Shown here piece by piece: positions 1 through 11,807 of a DNA stretch of 64,000 nucleotides (the stretch's first letter is position 1; the number at the start of each line of letters is the position of its first letter). The position numbers and the translations under genes were made by a program. The notes beneath the pieces were generated by a model. The model made no database searches. It saw only the letters and a list, made by a program, of their open reading frames with translations, and was not told where the DNA came from. The stretch is taken from assembly GCA_036345935.2 (NCBI GenBank), contig JADWOT020000008.1, positions 16,184,493 to 16,248,492 on the forward strand, written 5' to 3'. The stretch comes from Taenia hydatigena (taxonomy: Eukaryota > Platyhelminthes > Cestoda > Cyclophyllidea > Taeniidae).

Positions 1-1267
1 CCGTGCATGTCTGCGTCTCATTATGTGCCAAGCCATATCCTGTTGAAAGTGAAACTGGTAGCCCAAAATCAATATTGATTTTGCTTTATCCAATAGCCTC
101 TATGCACTTCAAGTTAGTGGAAAACGATGTATAAATTTAGTTGGTCTCACTTTCCTTTAATCGAGTCATCATTCTGTTACCGTAGCTTACAATAAAACTC
201 AATATAACCTACAAGAGTACGTAAAATTGGACCGGAATTTTCGAGATAAACTCGTAATTTGCAAGTACCATTGGCTTGAATTTTAGATGCTTTGCTTTGG
301 CGGTGTTTACTCCGACGGCTTTATCACTGGCTTTTTAAGTGAATTAAATACACACCTTTTTATCAGCCTTATTTTCAATGGTCGTTCACAATCTTGTGAA
401 TAGTGGAAGTCCGTAGAATTTCATTTTGAGTTGAGGTAAGTTTAAGCACCAATTGTGGTGTTCTCAAACAAAGTTGACCCTTTATTTATTGATAATTATT
501 TGATTTCTTCCATGAAATTGCCTAGATTGAAAGTATATGGATAAAATTTGATCAGTCTACAGTTAGCTTACGTTCCTTATTGTGAAAAACGGTAATTTTA
601 ATCAAACCTGTGTTGATTTCGAGGAACTATGGCTTCTTAATGGGATTCGGCAGTTATCCATTACAATATGCTAATGATAATAATTTCATGGGCGTCCAAA
701 TAAGCACTCTTCTAACACTTTCCCAAAAATTTATCCTAATACTTCTGAGCTTTGAAAAGGTAATTAAAAATGAGGTCTATCTAAATATCCTCTTGAATCG
801 GTTAAGTGTTTTTCCATCCAAAGAGCACGTGCTAACTACTTGCCTTTTGTTCTTTCGTTCCACCTTGTAATGGCTTTTTACCACCAGTTCTCCGGTCATT
901 CGGTCGCCTCATACCCAACAGGCATCCTGTATTTTTCTCGCTTATAAAGCCAAATATGATACTGCACTCTTGTGAGTGCTAAAAAATTTGGCAGGCGTTG
1001 AAATTGGCAGCCCCTTCCTACGAGTTGGTGAGTAATCATCTGATCCTATTCCTCTGATCCCTCAACACTTTGAATGGAGCATTATCGCCCCATTTAATTG
1101 CCGAGGATCCATGTTCTGATCAGAGATAGTGCCTTCATGCTCAAAAACATACCCTCGGTCGGTGTTTACCGTGTGTGTGCACGTATTTACTGCATTATAT
1201 TTTTTCTAGTAGCCTTGATGGTCAGTGTCTCTAAAATATACCAAAAGACTTATTGCCCTTTTTGCAG

Positions 1268-1383
1268 TTAACACTGCATCTGTTAATAGGTTATCAGCAA
1301 TTGTGCGCTCTATGTGCATTATCGCTCGCGCAGAATCGCAGCATTTTAGCATAGGGACGTTTGGAGAGGCAACGTCGCAACTG
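1268..1383 (+). CDS. Model 1 internal exon (protein not recognised)
   Basis: The exon lies between a pyrimidine-rich acceptor (ttgcccttttgcag) and a consensus donor (CTG|gtaagt). One frame is open, entering at phase 1 and leaving at phase 0. It reads NTASVNRLSAIVRSMCIIAR and continues to a segment ending GEATSQL, a likely helical, mildly hydrophobic stretch. The two other frames contain stops. No family is recognised. It is the first convincing exon on the plus strand and probably belongs to the gene continuing to about 11.8 kb, but that link is inferred only from strand and order. Confidence 0.55.
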
Positions 1384-2461
1384 GTAAGTCATAAATGCAG
1401 GCTATTGTAATCTCGGGCGAGTCCGTCACTTTGGGGAACTTAAATGAGACCAAAGCAGATTAGAAATTGAATTTAGATCTCATGGCACGCGGAACCTTAC
1501 TAGTACACTATATTATTGCGTATGGAAAAATATTGCAGCAGTTAAGAGAACTAATAGCGAAAATTAAACAAATGTTAAGAGAAATGGCCCAATCTAGAAC
1601 GATCGGCCTGATCTTTAGGAGCAAGCTCCCTATACCCACAAAATGGAGTTGAACTCGAAATTTTTTATTCGATTGCCTACCACACTTGGAAATTAGCTAT
1701 TGTTGTTATTACTGATTGGTTTGAATCACAAATCTGCAGAAACTACGTTGGATATCTCTTAGAAATGATTGAACAATTTGTTTCCTTCAACTAGCCCAGC
1801 TCGTAAAAAGGCTTAGCATTTAGCCTGCTAGTGTATTTAATGCAACTCGCGCAAGGTTTTTAGACTCTTCAATCGGAATATTTATTCACTTGGATCTGAA
1901 TTGGTTCCCTACATATCACGCTAAAACTATTCGCACAGAAGTTTTGTTGCCACTTTTGTTAACACACGATTCGCTCCTGTGGAAAGCCGAAGGCCGACCA
2001 AATTTGTAATGTTCTACAACTCTCTGGTAAAGGGCATTAATCGGTTTCAGCTTGACTGCTATCTCCATGCTCATCAGATAATGTAGCATTGGACGCAGAT
2101 ATATTTCTGTTTATTGTTATGTTCGGGCTGCCATTTACATCAACTAGGACCCCTCCGATCAAAATCATGGTGTTATTGAAATTCACGAGGTATCCGCAGC
2201 ACCAACAAAACAATGCACTAAGATTCAGCACAAAATATTAGTCATAATTTTGAAAGACTACTACTGAAAACCATCGCATACTTAGAATTACTGACGTTTT
2301 AGGATCTTCATTACTAGAAAAAGCATTAGCTGCACTCAAATTGTTGCCTAAAAACTACCAATGCATAAGTCCATAAATTCAAATGTATGAATAAAACACC
2401 TGTAATTGCAAAATTGTTTAGTAAATATATGTTAGTTTAATAATAAAACGCTCATTTGCAG

Positions 2462-2578
2462 AATCCTTGGACCAGTTCAACGAGAAAATGAGGCGAAATA
2501 CTCAAACAATGCATTCATATCTAGCATGAAGTTGCCAAGGCTGCTAGCATGGCCGGGCCTTCAGACCATCCGGCAAAG
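2462..2578 (+). CDS. Model 1 candidate exon with two possible acceptors
   Basis: Two exon versions share the donor at 2579 (GCAAAG|gtacaa). The long one uses the good acceptor tcatttgcag at 2461 and is open at phase 2 in and 2 out, beginning ILGPVQRENEAKYSNNAF. The short one starts at 2525 after tcatatctag and reads HEVAKAASMAGPSDHPAK in phase 0 to 0, which joins directly to the preceding exon that ends in phase 0. The short version has a more natural residue mix, the long one the better acceptor. The product is unknown. Confidence 0.4.
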
Positions 2579-3346
2579 GTACAATAGTCAATGCGAAAAG
2601 TGGTCCTTTGCGAAATCCGAGAATCATACTACCTGCGCAAAACATGGCTTGCCTTTTCTCTTATGTTTCAGTCATTAAAACTTAGTCGGCATTTAAAACA
2701 ACACTTAGTCACCAGCAATTTTAGCAGTTAAATTTCTATGCAGTTAAGGAAATGCTTGACAGCAATATCGTTGAGTAACTTTTAGATTCTACTTGAACTG
2801 AGGTTTCATACTGTAAAAGAGCTGGATTCAGTGATAGGGGTTTATCGGCCATCCAGCGCGTCCACAGGTGGGCGCCAGAACACTGGCCTACCGTAGAGTT
2901 GATTAGCGATGCTCGGGATTTTACGTCGATTTTTGGGAGGAGATTTTGAATCTGTTCGTCTTTGTAGCCTTGTCCTTACTTTAGTGTCGCAGGGTAAATC
3001 TGTCTGGATTATATTCACCTAGTTGAGAATTTGAGGTGGTATCGCGAGTTCACATTATTGAGACCTTTATGCCGGTTCGGTACTGCTGTTAATGTATTTT
3101 CTGCAGATTATAAAAATGGAGCAGATGCCATTTTTAGCCATTTTGTTTGAGCTGTCACTGATTCTTCTATTCGTAGCATATGTACTGCTTCCGCCTCACT
3201 AAGGCTCGTCACCCGGCAGTTGAGCTCAGGATATAATGTGCTTAAGGATTTTGATCAATTCCCGCTACCTTTAGTATAGCACCTTGAGACTTTCCTACCT
3301 AAGAACGAAGACAATGTTAAGGAGAATATAGATTTTTGATATTCAG

Positions 3347-3417
3347 TACTGGCTAGGATTGCTGGCATGGCCCAGAGGCCAGCTTATCTCCTGGAGGCAC
3401 AGCAGCCGAGGAGCAAG
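3347..3417 (+). CDS. Model 1 candidate exon
   Basis: The acceptor is gatttttgatattcag and the donor GCAAG|gtgtac. Two frames are open. One reads LARIAGMAQRPAYLLEAQQP (phase 1 to 0) and has an alanine-rich helical look like the short form of the 2525-2578 exon. The other begins YWLGLLAWPRGQLISW (phase 0 to 2). The frame cannot be chosen without transcript data, and no domain is recognised. Confidence 0.35.
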
Positions 3418-3808
3418 GTGTACCTTTCAAAAATGGGGAGTTAACCAGCCACAGTGCTATAATTAATGTGAACGATGTTGCATCCATTTACACATACACG
3501 TACATGAATATATATAAATGCACATGTAATGTATTCATGTTTATAATGCTTTTGTGCCTAGCATAGATGCTTAGCTAAGTCAAAATTTTGCACTTTACCA
3601 ATTTGTGCACCACTATTAATATCCTAACTATCTCAACGACTTTTCTACGTCAGTACTCGTGTCCAAATGCGTGCTTGTGTAATTGGGATGTATACCTGAT
3701 TAGTTCCTCGTACGGTAATGGATTTTCTCAGCATTAATTCTCTGACTTCACTACCAAATGGCGGAGTTCGAGTAATCAAAGACTAGACTATTTTATTTTG
3801 CGATTCAG

Positions 3809-3931
3809 AATGATGAAAATGGACTGTGTATAAGGCTGCGGACGCTCTTGCAATTTGGCTCAGAGTTCCTGGAGAAATTTGTCACGAGAGCTGGGAATTT
3901 CATGCCTTTACGGAGGAATTGGTGCATCTAA
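3809..3931 (+). CDS. Model 1 candidate exon or 3' end
   Basis: A strong acceptor (ttttattttgcgattcag) opens a phase-0 frame beginning NDENGLCIRLRTLLQFGSEF and continuing LEKFVTRAGNFMPLRRNW to a TAA at 3929-3931. Immediate in-frame stops close the other two frames from this acceptor. A second reading from an AG near 3833 gives AADALAIWLRVPGEICHESW in another frame. The first frame has the better splice site. No protein family is assigned. Confidence 0.4.
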   Translation, partial: NDENGLCIRLRTLLQFGSEFLEKFVTRAGNFMPLRRNWCI

Positions 3932-4512
3932 AGTAGGATGCAAGTTAGGATACTTTTTTTTTAATTTATTAAATTATCCATTATTTAGAGATTTTTGGTG
4001 CTTTGATATGGTATGAAGACCAAATTTGTTTGTCTTTCTCGGTTTGTGGTGTTTATCAGTATGGTCAGATCCTCAAGAGGTAATTAAACCTAACAATTCT
4101 AAACACTTCAAAATTTGAGGGCTTGTACCTCTTTGAAAAAGCACTACAGTTTCTAGAAGCGATTACTTTGACTAATAATACACTTCAAGAAGCACTGCAC
4201 TCTTAACTTATCGACAATTACACGAACTCCACTGGCCGTCTACTTTTTGGTTGATGCAAAAGGTTAGAACTCTTACGTACATTTTAGGTGATGTAGTGCC
4301 TCCAGGCTTCTCTAAAAATGCATGTATGCATAATGCCTGGGCAGGATATGCATCGTCAACGTATGATATGGCTGGAGTTGACCGCCATGAGAGATGTCAG
4401 GCCGCCCGTTGCTGACAATTAACGCGTCTTAGTGGCTCATTATCTTTGCTACGAGGCGTACTACTTTCCACTAGCAATTAAAATGTCTTGACGCGGTTTT
4501 ATTTCACTGCAG

Positions 4513-4593
4513 GAGATAATACACGAAATTTGTGGAATAAATAGGATGCCGGTAGGGGCAACCAGAGTTAAGTTTAATGATTTTTCTGGCAAT
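4513..4593 (+). CDS. Model 1 weak candidate exon
   Basis: Behind a good acceptor (gttttatttcactgcag) only phase 0 stays open. It begins EIIHEICGINRMP and then meets a possible donor at 4552 (CCG|gtaggg), or runs on through VGATRVKFNDFSGN to a TAG. The coding part is short and the residue composition uninformative, so this rests mainly on the acceptor. Confidence 0.25.
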
Positions 4594-5640
4594 TAGGCCT
4601 TATCTTCGGAACATAGGGCGTCTTTAAAGAGAAGGAACGATTTCCTACACGTTGTGGATGTAGCCTAAGAATTTTTCAACAATCCCAAAGACTGCTATTT
4701 TACTTCCTATTTTTTAGCCATCTTACTGGTGTTAGTCATAAGTTGAATCTCGTCTGCAAAATTGCCGTTCGTTATGCTCCTTTTGCCCATCCAACAAACT
4801 AATGCTAGTTTTTAATACCTTACTTTGATGATAGAAATTCACAACCGCTTTTTTGCACCTTACTGTTTTCCTTACTTGACTTTACCGACAGCACAAGGAA
4901 TTAAGTAAGTCGCTCTCATATCTTCTTTAATTCTGCGACCAAAGGAAGCACTGAATTCCACTTTTAAGGATCCTTTTATCATGTTTGACTTACTGCATGA
5001 TTTAGAGGCACTAAAATTTAAAACTATGGCTATCATAGGTTTTAAAGACCGTTAAAGTATTGTGCAGAATGAGACGTTCCTCTTTAGAAGAATCTGAAAC
5101 AAAAAGCCAGCAAATCAATCTAAAAAATTACGTTTTTTACCAAATACCATATTCATAGGTTTAATGACTTTTTTGTCTTTAAGGCACAGTTATTAGTGCA
5201 AAATTGCATTAGTGTTTATCCTATTCAAGCATTGCCACTTTATTGGAAGGCACCAGGCCCTCCGATTTCCCCGATAGTAAATACTACTCTTCTCTAGTGA
5301 CTTAGCTTTGAGCTAAGTTTGTGGCATTATCATCCTGCTATAGTGGGAGCAAGAAAAGTAGTTCGCTTGAAAAACATGTTACGCTCTAAGGTTCTTTTTA
5401 TGATGGGCGATGACAAACTTTCTGACACCTTCTGTAAGGATTCTTTATTTCACGTAGCCCCTTTTTTAAGACTAGTGCATTAGGCCTCAAAGTTTAAGAG
5501 CCATCTTATCGCACGACTTGTTAAAAATGGTGTGAGCACTCCCCCCTTGATAGTTGATGCTTCTTGCCTATATGAGTTATTTTCTGTTTCTTTTATTTAT
5601 GGATTTGCTCACATATCAATTTTAAATCCCTTCATAACAG

Positions 5641-5782
5641 ATGTGGCATTAAAAAGTTTTTTACCAGTTGTCCTTCGACGGGTCGTATCAGTACAAGTTT
5701 AGCCTCTGAGAATGATTTTGCATCACCATCAGTTCAAGCTAAATATTTTCCTTTCTTATCCAAAAAATATCGTGGAGAGTAG
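5641..5782 (+). CDS. Model 1 candidate exon
   Basis: The acceptor is taaatcccttcataacag. In phase 2 the frame is open for 46 codons to a TAG at 5780-5782, beginning CGIKKFFTSCPSTGRISTSL and rich in serine and lysine. In phase 1 a shorter reading, VALKSFLPVVLRRVVS, ends at a possible donor (TCA|gtacaa). The readings are mutually exclusive and neither resembles a family I know. Confidence 0.25.
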
Positions 5783-6844
5783 TAAAATAATTACACTCAA
5801 AAAATTCTGGCTAAGAAACGGCAGGCGACTTGCTGTACAGAGTTTGAAGTCTTTTTTAGCTTCGAGCACAAGCACCGAGTTCAAATTTTCTTGACGGTGT
5901 TTTGTGTTGACCTACGCAGGTACTCGCCGGTTATTATCTTCTTGATGCTTGTTACCGAACACATTACCACAGCATCAGGAGTCTTTTTCCTACACATGAT
6001 TGTTATTGAGGACCGAATCATGACTAACTTGTAAATGGTACCTTTTTGGTTAAGAAGGCAGTTTGGCCAACACATTGTCTCTAAATGTCAATTAACTCTT
6101 GATTCTGAAGCAGTCATGAGGTAGGCTTGTGCTATGGAGAGGGTGCCAGATAGTGATTAGCTTGATTAATGAATGGACCAGATCATTATAAATTCAGTGA
6201 ATCGTCGCTCTACTCCTTCGTCTACGCCTCTATTGCGCTCGCAACAAATCCCAGCCTCAAGATGAATACGCGCCGCATGGCTGCAGCACCATGGTGCCGT
6301 CCGGGGTCGCGGGTGAATCGTGCTAACACCGAGCTTCTGCTGCACGAATAGGACTCAGCTGGAGTAATTACATCCACCATCGACCACGTTACTTCGCTGT
6401 AGTATAGGCGGGTTTGTTTGCAGTCAACAATCGCAGTCTCACGCAACACATTAAACCACCGCTTTGAGCTCGGACCGTATGATTAAATCTCTATCTTTTT
6501 TCCTGCTTGTTCATTTGCTCACCGGATGTTGCCTATTTTACTTTTATTTAACCCAACATACTATCTTTTCATTTGGTCAGGCCCTTATTAGCACCACTGT
6601 GATTTTTGCTTGATACAGAGTAGAATTCCAATTACTGTTATTAAGAAATCAGGGTATTAGATTTACGGAGACCAAAGAAAGTTAGCAAATGCTGCGAAAT
6701 ATTTGCAAAAGTTCAGATTAGGATATAAGCTAACAACTGCTGAGCAATTAATTTTTCAATTTTTCTAGGGGCTGTAAAGTGTAGTGGATGCATTTGAAAC
6801 CTGAACGTGCCTAGTCTGCCTCGTTGGGCTTTACGTTTTGGCAG

Positions 6845-7055
6845 GAGGGAATAGTGAAGCCAGGTTCTACTGGCTCGGTCTCTGTAATCAGACATTTCAG
6901 ACCAAGTGGTGCCTAATGGCAAGGTTAATGGTTAAGATTTGGCTTTCTTCTTTGTGTTATCTGGGCAAATATTTGGACGATTTGTCATATATTCGTTACA
7001 CCTCGATTGGTGACATGGCGTATGAATCAGTGAGGGCAGGCATACACATTAACTG
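6845..7055 (+). CDS. Model 1 candidate exon
   Basis: A pyrimidine-rich acceptor (gggctttacgttttggcag) precedes two open readings. Phase 0 gives EGIVKPGSTGSVSVIRHFRP and stops after 24 codons unless spliced. Phase 1 stays open for about 70 codons and is rich in tryptophan, tyrosine and leucine. The acceptor is good, but no clear donor or family resemblance decides the frame. Confidence 0.2.
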
Positions 7056-7798
7056 ATGTATCAGATTTTTAAAAAATCGTTTAACTAGGGTTTGTTAATT
7101 TGTGCTGAAAAAGGATTATCACTACCAAAATTATTACAAAAACAAAGAAGAAGGGATATGAATGTGCTTAGAGTCCCTGCATGCTATTTGAATAACCCCA
7201 ACAATCCGATTTATTTGAAAGATCAGCATGGATCTTATTAATATTGCAGCGGTGAAGCTGATTTTACCAACAAACTACACGCGCACTCGCTACAAAGTCC
7301 GATCGCGTTATTCATTTGCTTGAGAATTATTTCACATCCTAAGTGAAATGTAGCATGCTTTAACTTCCACTCGAACAATATTCACCGTACCCCATAAAGT
7401 ATTAAATCTACGAAGTTTGGAGGGCTGGATATGGTTTTGGTCATCGCTGTCTCTAAAATGATTCATTAATTGGAGGGACGCCAAATATTACTCCTTTTTG
7501 CAATCAGAAAAGTTTACTGAGCCAAGAAGCGACGTGAGCGTTTGATTTAAATAAATACACGTGTAACTTCTAGTTGAACACAAAGTAATTGCAGGAAGGA
7601 AAACCTTTGGGATCGATTCGAACCAAAAATGTATTGTTTTTTCCATACTGGGTGAGCCTACAACTGTTGTTATATATTTAGGTGCTGCATGTCTGGTTCC
7701 TTAAATGGAAGCCACATCACAAAGTATTTTGGGAGTTCAGCCATACAAAGTCTTGTGCTATGGCGGCCCTCATTACTTCACCACATAGGGCTTTCCAG

Positions 7799-7878
7799 GA
7801 GATGAACTGTTTATAAGACAAATTGAGGTCTGCATCGGATCAGAACCAGATTTTCCCACAATTATTGTTAGCGAATAG
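7799..7878 (+). CDS. Model 1 candidate exon, DELFIRQ frame
   Basis: After the acceptor cacatagggctttccag the phase-1 frame reads DELFIRQIEVCIGSEPDFPT and then IIVSE to a TAG at 7876-7878. The acidic and hydrophobic alternation looks like genuine beta-strand-rich protein. If a weak donor inside it (ATT|gttagc) is used it would leave in phase 0, which fits the next strong exon at 8854. The function is not recognised. Confidence 0.4.
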
Positions 7879-8853
7879 AGGAAATAAAGGAACCAGCGGC
7901 CACCTGGGTGAACACGAGTCGGACAGACGCTTGAATATCGATTAATCATTTCAAAAGACACCGCTCGACTCACTTGACCCCAAGTAATGCCGTGTGGTAG
8001 GTCGTTTTCCCTCCTGATTTCTACTTGAAAACGCAGTTCTTTTCATCATGCGCTATGCGTGTGTAAATAATTTTATTCTATCTTTGAGTCAGTTATAGTT
8101 GCTCTCACAAAATAATACAATGATGCATTTAAATCAATGAAAAGTTAAACATTGCTAAATACTTAGCGGTGAAAAAATGGTGAGGAAAGTTTATTTTGTA
8201 GGCAGCTATTAAAATAAAAGCAAATTCGAAAAATCTTTTACATTACGATTTGTGGATCCAATGCCGAGGAAATTTACAATCTACTACCCAATCAAGTACA
8301 ACGCAGTAATGATAATGCTGCTGCAATTCACCACTATCAGAATAGTTTTGGCGCGGAAGTGTGACCAAATATCAAATCTTATTTCTTATAACCTTCAATA
8401 ATTTTGCGAGAGCTGCTACTAAGAGGGATGTGAATTCTAATTTCTGGAATGGCGGCAGATTTTGGATAGGCTAATGTTCTCATCTAAAGGCTAATTGAAA
8501 CACGTTGACTTATTCCAGGCCACAGAAAAGTGCCACAACCCTTTTCACAACTTTGCAAACATACGGGCCTGCCGTGCGGTCAATTAAAGCGCGATGACCT
8601 CGTTATTCCAGAGACGGTAATTTGGTGACCCCTGAAGTGAAACATATTATATTTTTAAATCATTGCGAAAAAAATTAGGATTTATAAACTACGCGCTTTC
8701 ATTTTTATCTGCTCTTGTAAAAAATGCAGCAGGTCATGCCATATTGAATGCCAATCCTATCAGGGTTAGTTTATCATCCTAACTACTACGCATAATGTCA
8801 ACAGTGAAGGACTCAGAAATGGTCCTTGCTTTATGTTTCTCTTAATTTTTTAG

Positions 8854-8936
8854 ATACCAGCAACAGAAAAACTTTTGTGCGATGTTTCTGACACTGACAC
8901 AGAATGCAGACTTCCAAAAACCTTGACTACCTTAAG
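8854..8936 (+). CDS. Model 1 exon, chain A exon 1
   Basis: Splice signals flank this exon on both sides: acceptor ttctcttaattttttag and donor CTTAAG|gtaata. The open frame IPATEKLLCDVSDTDTECRL, then PKTLTTL, enters in phase 0 and leaves in phase 2. The next exon at 9175 is open only when entered in phase 2, so the junction is compatible. The peptide is acidic with two cysteines. No family was recognised. Confidence 0.6.
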
Positions 8937-9174
8937 GTAATAAAAATAAGCACAGATTTTGGCTATGCAAGAGTCCGCTTAATAAGTAATATGTACTTTA
9001 GTTTGTTACATTGTAAATACCTCAAGGTGAGTGAAATATGAAAATCCTTTTTAACGCATAAAGGGTAACACGGTATTAACCAGAAACACTTCAACTTTAT
9101 AAAAACATTTTGGTACATTACAGACCTGTTATTTAGACTAAAATTAACTAGTATTCAAACATGCTTTTTTACAG

Positions 9175-9229
9175 CGGTGATCTGATGCTCTTCACGCCAT
9201 CTGCTATTCAACCAAAAGGCGACCAACCG
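9175..9229 (+). CDS. Model 1 exon, chain A exon 2
   Basis: The acceptor aacatgcttttttacag is strong. Only the phase-2 frame is free of early stops and reads GDLMLFTPSAIQPKGDQP to a donor CCG|gtgacg in phase 0. The same frame stays open beyond the donor to a TGA near 9340, so intron retention or a later donor is possible. Both neighbouring junctions are phase-compatible. Confidence 0.6.
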
Positions 9230-9407
9230 GTGACGGCAAAAGAACTTTTATTTCTGACTGAGGGCTGGGTCAGGCTAAGAAAGGCAAGCAAAATTTATGC
9301 TAACCCTTTTATTGCTTATGTACCTTGTCATGTGGTTTGAGAGATAGGCTTATTAAAGCCTATCGTTATCGATTCTTAAATGAAGAAGAATTTGTTGAAC
9401 ATTTCAG

Positions 9408-9487
9408 GGAACCTGGAGAAGACAAGAACTCCACAAAACAGATGCTGGGACTGCGGCGTATATTGGCATGATGAAGCAAAACATGGA
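9408..9487 (+). CDS. Model 1 exon, chain A exon 3
   Basis: The acceptor is tttgttgaacatttcag and the donor ATGGA|gtaact. All three frames are open for much of the exon, but only phase 0 in and 2 out fits both neighbours. That frame reads GTWRRQELHKTDAGTAAYIG and then MMKQNM. A competing phase-1 reading contains CWDCGVYWHDEAKHG, which looks like a small zinc site but would not join the flanking exons in phase. Confidence 0.5.
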
Positions 9488-9768
9488 GTAACTTTATCGA
9501 CAATATTCGCGATTAGCATTTACTTTATATGACCCAAGGGTGGCGTTTGTTGTTTGAAAAATGTGTAGCCAGAATATATTTCAGATTCCCAGACCACTGG
9601 ATGTCGGATGCTCGGGAATTGATTCCACCTGGAGCTATTCTTGAGAGTCTTAGTTTTTCGGAATATATTTGTGGTAAATGCCACAAAACGTAAGTCATCG
9701 GTTCAGTATATTGCAAATCAATAACTGGGGTTGTGTTATGGTCAGAGCTTTTTCTTTATTATTCTCAG

Positions 9769-9799
9769 TAAGAAAGACTTCCTGCGTGATCGTGCTGAG
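9769..9799 (+). CDS. Model 1 microexon of 31 nt, chain A exon 4
   Basis: Splice sites of near-ideal quality (ctttttctttattattctcag and GCTGAG|gtaagt) enclose 31 nt. Entered in phase 2 from the preceding exon it reads KKDFLRDRAE and leaves in phase 0. A phase-1 reading is also open and would fit the exon at 9891 instead. The spacing and sites make a real microexon likely whichever frame is used. Confidence 0.6.
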
Positions 9800-9890
9800 G
9801 TAAGTTCTTATATTTTTGCAAAATTTATTCATGAAATGCAAAATCACTTGTTGAAAATTAAAGGTCTTTTAATCACTCCAAAGTCTATAG

Positions 9891-9928
9891 AACGTTTGAA
9901 GTACCCAACATGGATGAGCCCTTTCGGC
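9891..9928 (+). CDS. Model 1 short exon
   Basis: The acceptor cactccaaagtctatag and the donor TTCGGC|gtaagt are both good. Phase 2 reads TFEVPNMDEPFR and leaves in phase 1, which fits the next exon at 10459. A version starting a few bases earlier (after ctccaaag at 9882) reads SIERLKYPTWMSPFG in phase 0 and fits the preceding microexon. The exact acceptor is therefore open. Confidence 0.45.
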
Positions 9929-10458
9929 GTAAGTTTATCCTAACCGGCGTTCAGTTTCGTGATGTGTAATGGATTCCTATAAGTTGATTTTGAAATCGTT
10001 GTAGATGCCTCCATTTCGACTCTCAACACAATTGTTTGAGGCACCCAAGATCCGACCTCGTAGAGTGACGTTAAAATCAAGCATAATGGAACACCCCAAA
10101 ACGAGCAAGCAAAGATTGGTATGGTACGTTTTAATGTTAAGAACCCAGATAGTGAAATATTGTTGGTAGATCCGTGAATCACTAGATAGTCATTTTTGAC
10201 AGAACAGGCTGAGAGATTCTCAACGCTACTTGTGGGTTTTAGAAAGCACTTGGCAACGTTCATCTACTCTTTTTATTTGATGAGGTGAAATATTTATTTA
10301 ATGTTGCTACTAACGTTGTACGAGTGCATACAGTTTCATGACTGTTCCCGGCCAAGCCATCTGCAAAGTAGCAAATTAATGTGGCGAAGGAAGGTAACTA
10401 GGTATGGTGAAGGCGTTTAAATCTGTAAACCTATGTGAAGAAAAGTATTTTGTTTTAG

Positions 10459-10508
10459 GTCAAATAAAAATGCATCAAACCAAAATATCCGGAGAAATGG
10501 AACTTCAG
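10459..10508 (+). CDS. Model 1 short exon, QIKMHQTKISGEMELQ
   Basis: A 50-nt exon lies between acceptor aagtattttgttttag and donor CTTCAG|gtaaag. The phase-1 frame reads QIKMHQTKISGEMELQ and leaves in phase 0, which matches the next candidate exon at 11565. A phase-2 frame is also open but would not fit that exon. No function was recognised. Confidence 0.45.
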
Positions 10509-11564
10509 GTAAAGGGATTTCAAAATGATTCTCATAAATTTGTATGCATTTTTTATTCCATTTTTTTATTGCTAGCAGTAAAGAATAACCTAAACTTTGT
10601 TCTAAAAATATCATCGCAAAGAGTAGTTTATTCTGTAGGGAATGGGTGAGGCCGGAGTAATTAAAAAAGTCATTATTGACCAGGTCTTTGTTTACTCTGG
10701 AAGCAATCAAGTGCGAAAACTAAAGTAACTAGCAGCTAAATGTTGACTTAGTAAATAAGACTCATATTCGGCTCCCTGAGATTTTTTTAAGACAAAAGAA
10801 GGCATAATGCTCGTGTTCAACATGTATCGTTGACATATGGAAGGGATTGGGTCACCGGCATGGACTATGGACTATGGCTGTTAAAATCGGGAGTTAAGAT
10901 AAAATTAACGTGTTGCATGCACTTTAAATTAGAACTTTGCCATTTTGGAACGTTATCTTAAAAATAATGTTCCCTTACGCTTGTACCATATCGTTGTGAC
11001 CAAACTGCTTCTAGTATGACCTACCTAAATATTCTGCAATTCTGATATTAACGACGGCTTGCAAATCGATTGCCTTTGTAAATTCTCTTAATTGCGTGTT
11101 TTTAGGACGGCCTGGATCTCCTGTAGATTTAAATTCTGCTTTGTAAGTCATTTGTCAATATTTGTGTATGTAGAGGAATATCTCTGTCTGTTTATAATGA
11201 ATCAAGATAGAGAACATATGATCATAGCAAAAAATGTGCATGTTTTTGTCTTATTGTAAAAATTTATATTTTTTCCTGGGGGATTATAGTATCAAGCAAT
11301 TATAAACAACGGGCTTTTTATCTAAACACAAATGGATCTCTTATTTGTAAATGACAATGCAATAAATTAGCAATTTTAATCTTTTGTTTTGAAGACCTCA
11401 AAAACTTCCCCAGAACAAGCCTTCTCAGCTACCCCGAATTTCACCGATTGACAATGGAGGTATAAAATTTGCCTGCAAAATAATATTCTGACTAACCTAA
11501 ACCAATTGAGGCATCTACAAATTTTGCATTTAGCATTAGAACTCAAAGCCACTTTTTGCTACAG

Positions 11565-11807
11565 ATGCATAAAACAGCTAGTCATGCTTCAATTATTGCT
11601 TCCAATTCCGATTTTACATTTGCATGTTATTTATTATTATCTTGGTCATGTGGTTCTGTGGTGAAAAATAAGAGGCCAACTCTTCTATTCATGGTAGATA
11701 AAACTGCATTTACACATCTTGAGACCTGCGCTCCCGAGAAAGCTGCCAAGTCCAACTCTCAGGATAGCCCATATTTTTCTGCAACTGAATCGTGGGTTAT
11801 TTTTTAA
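11565..11807 (+). CDS. Model 1 possible terminal exon
   Basis: After the strong acceptor gccactttttgctacag the phase-0 frame is open for 80 codons to a TAA at 11805-11807. It begins MHKTASHASIIASNSDFTFA, has a hydrophobic run (CYLLLSW) and ends DSPYFSATESWVIF. Phase 0 entry agrees with the preceding exon. Model 2 starts within 500 bases on the same strand, so this is a natural gene end. The frame could instead stop short at an internal donor near 11695. Confidence 0.4.
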   Translation: MHKTASHASIIASNSDFTFACYLLLSWSCGSVVKNKRPTLLFMVDKTAFTHLETCAPEKAAKSNSQDSPYFSATESWVIF

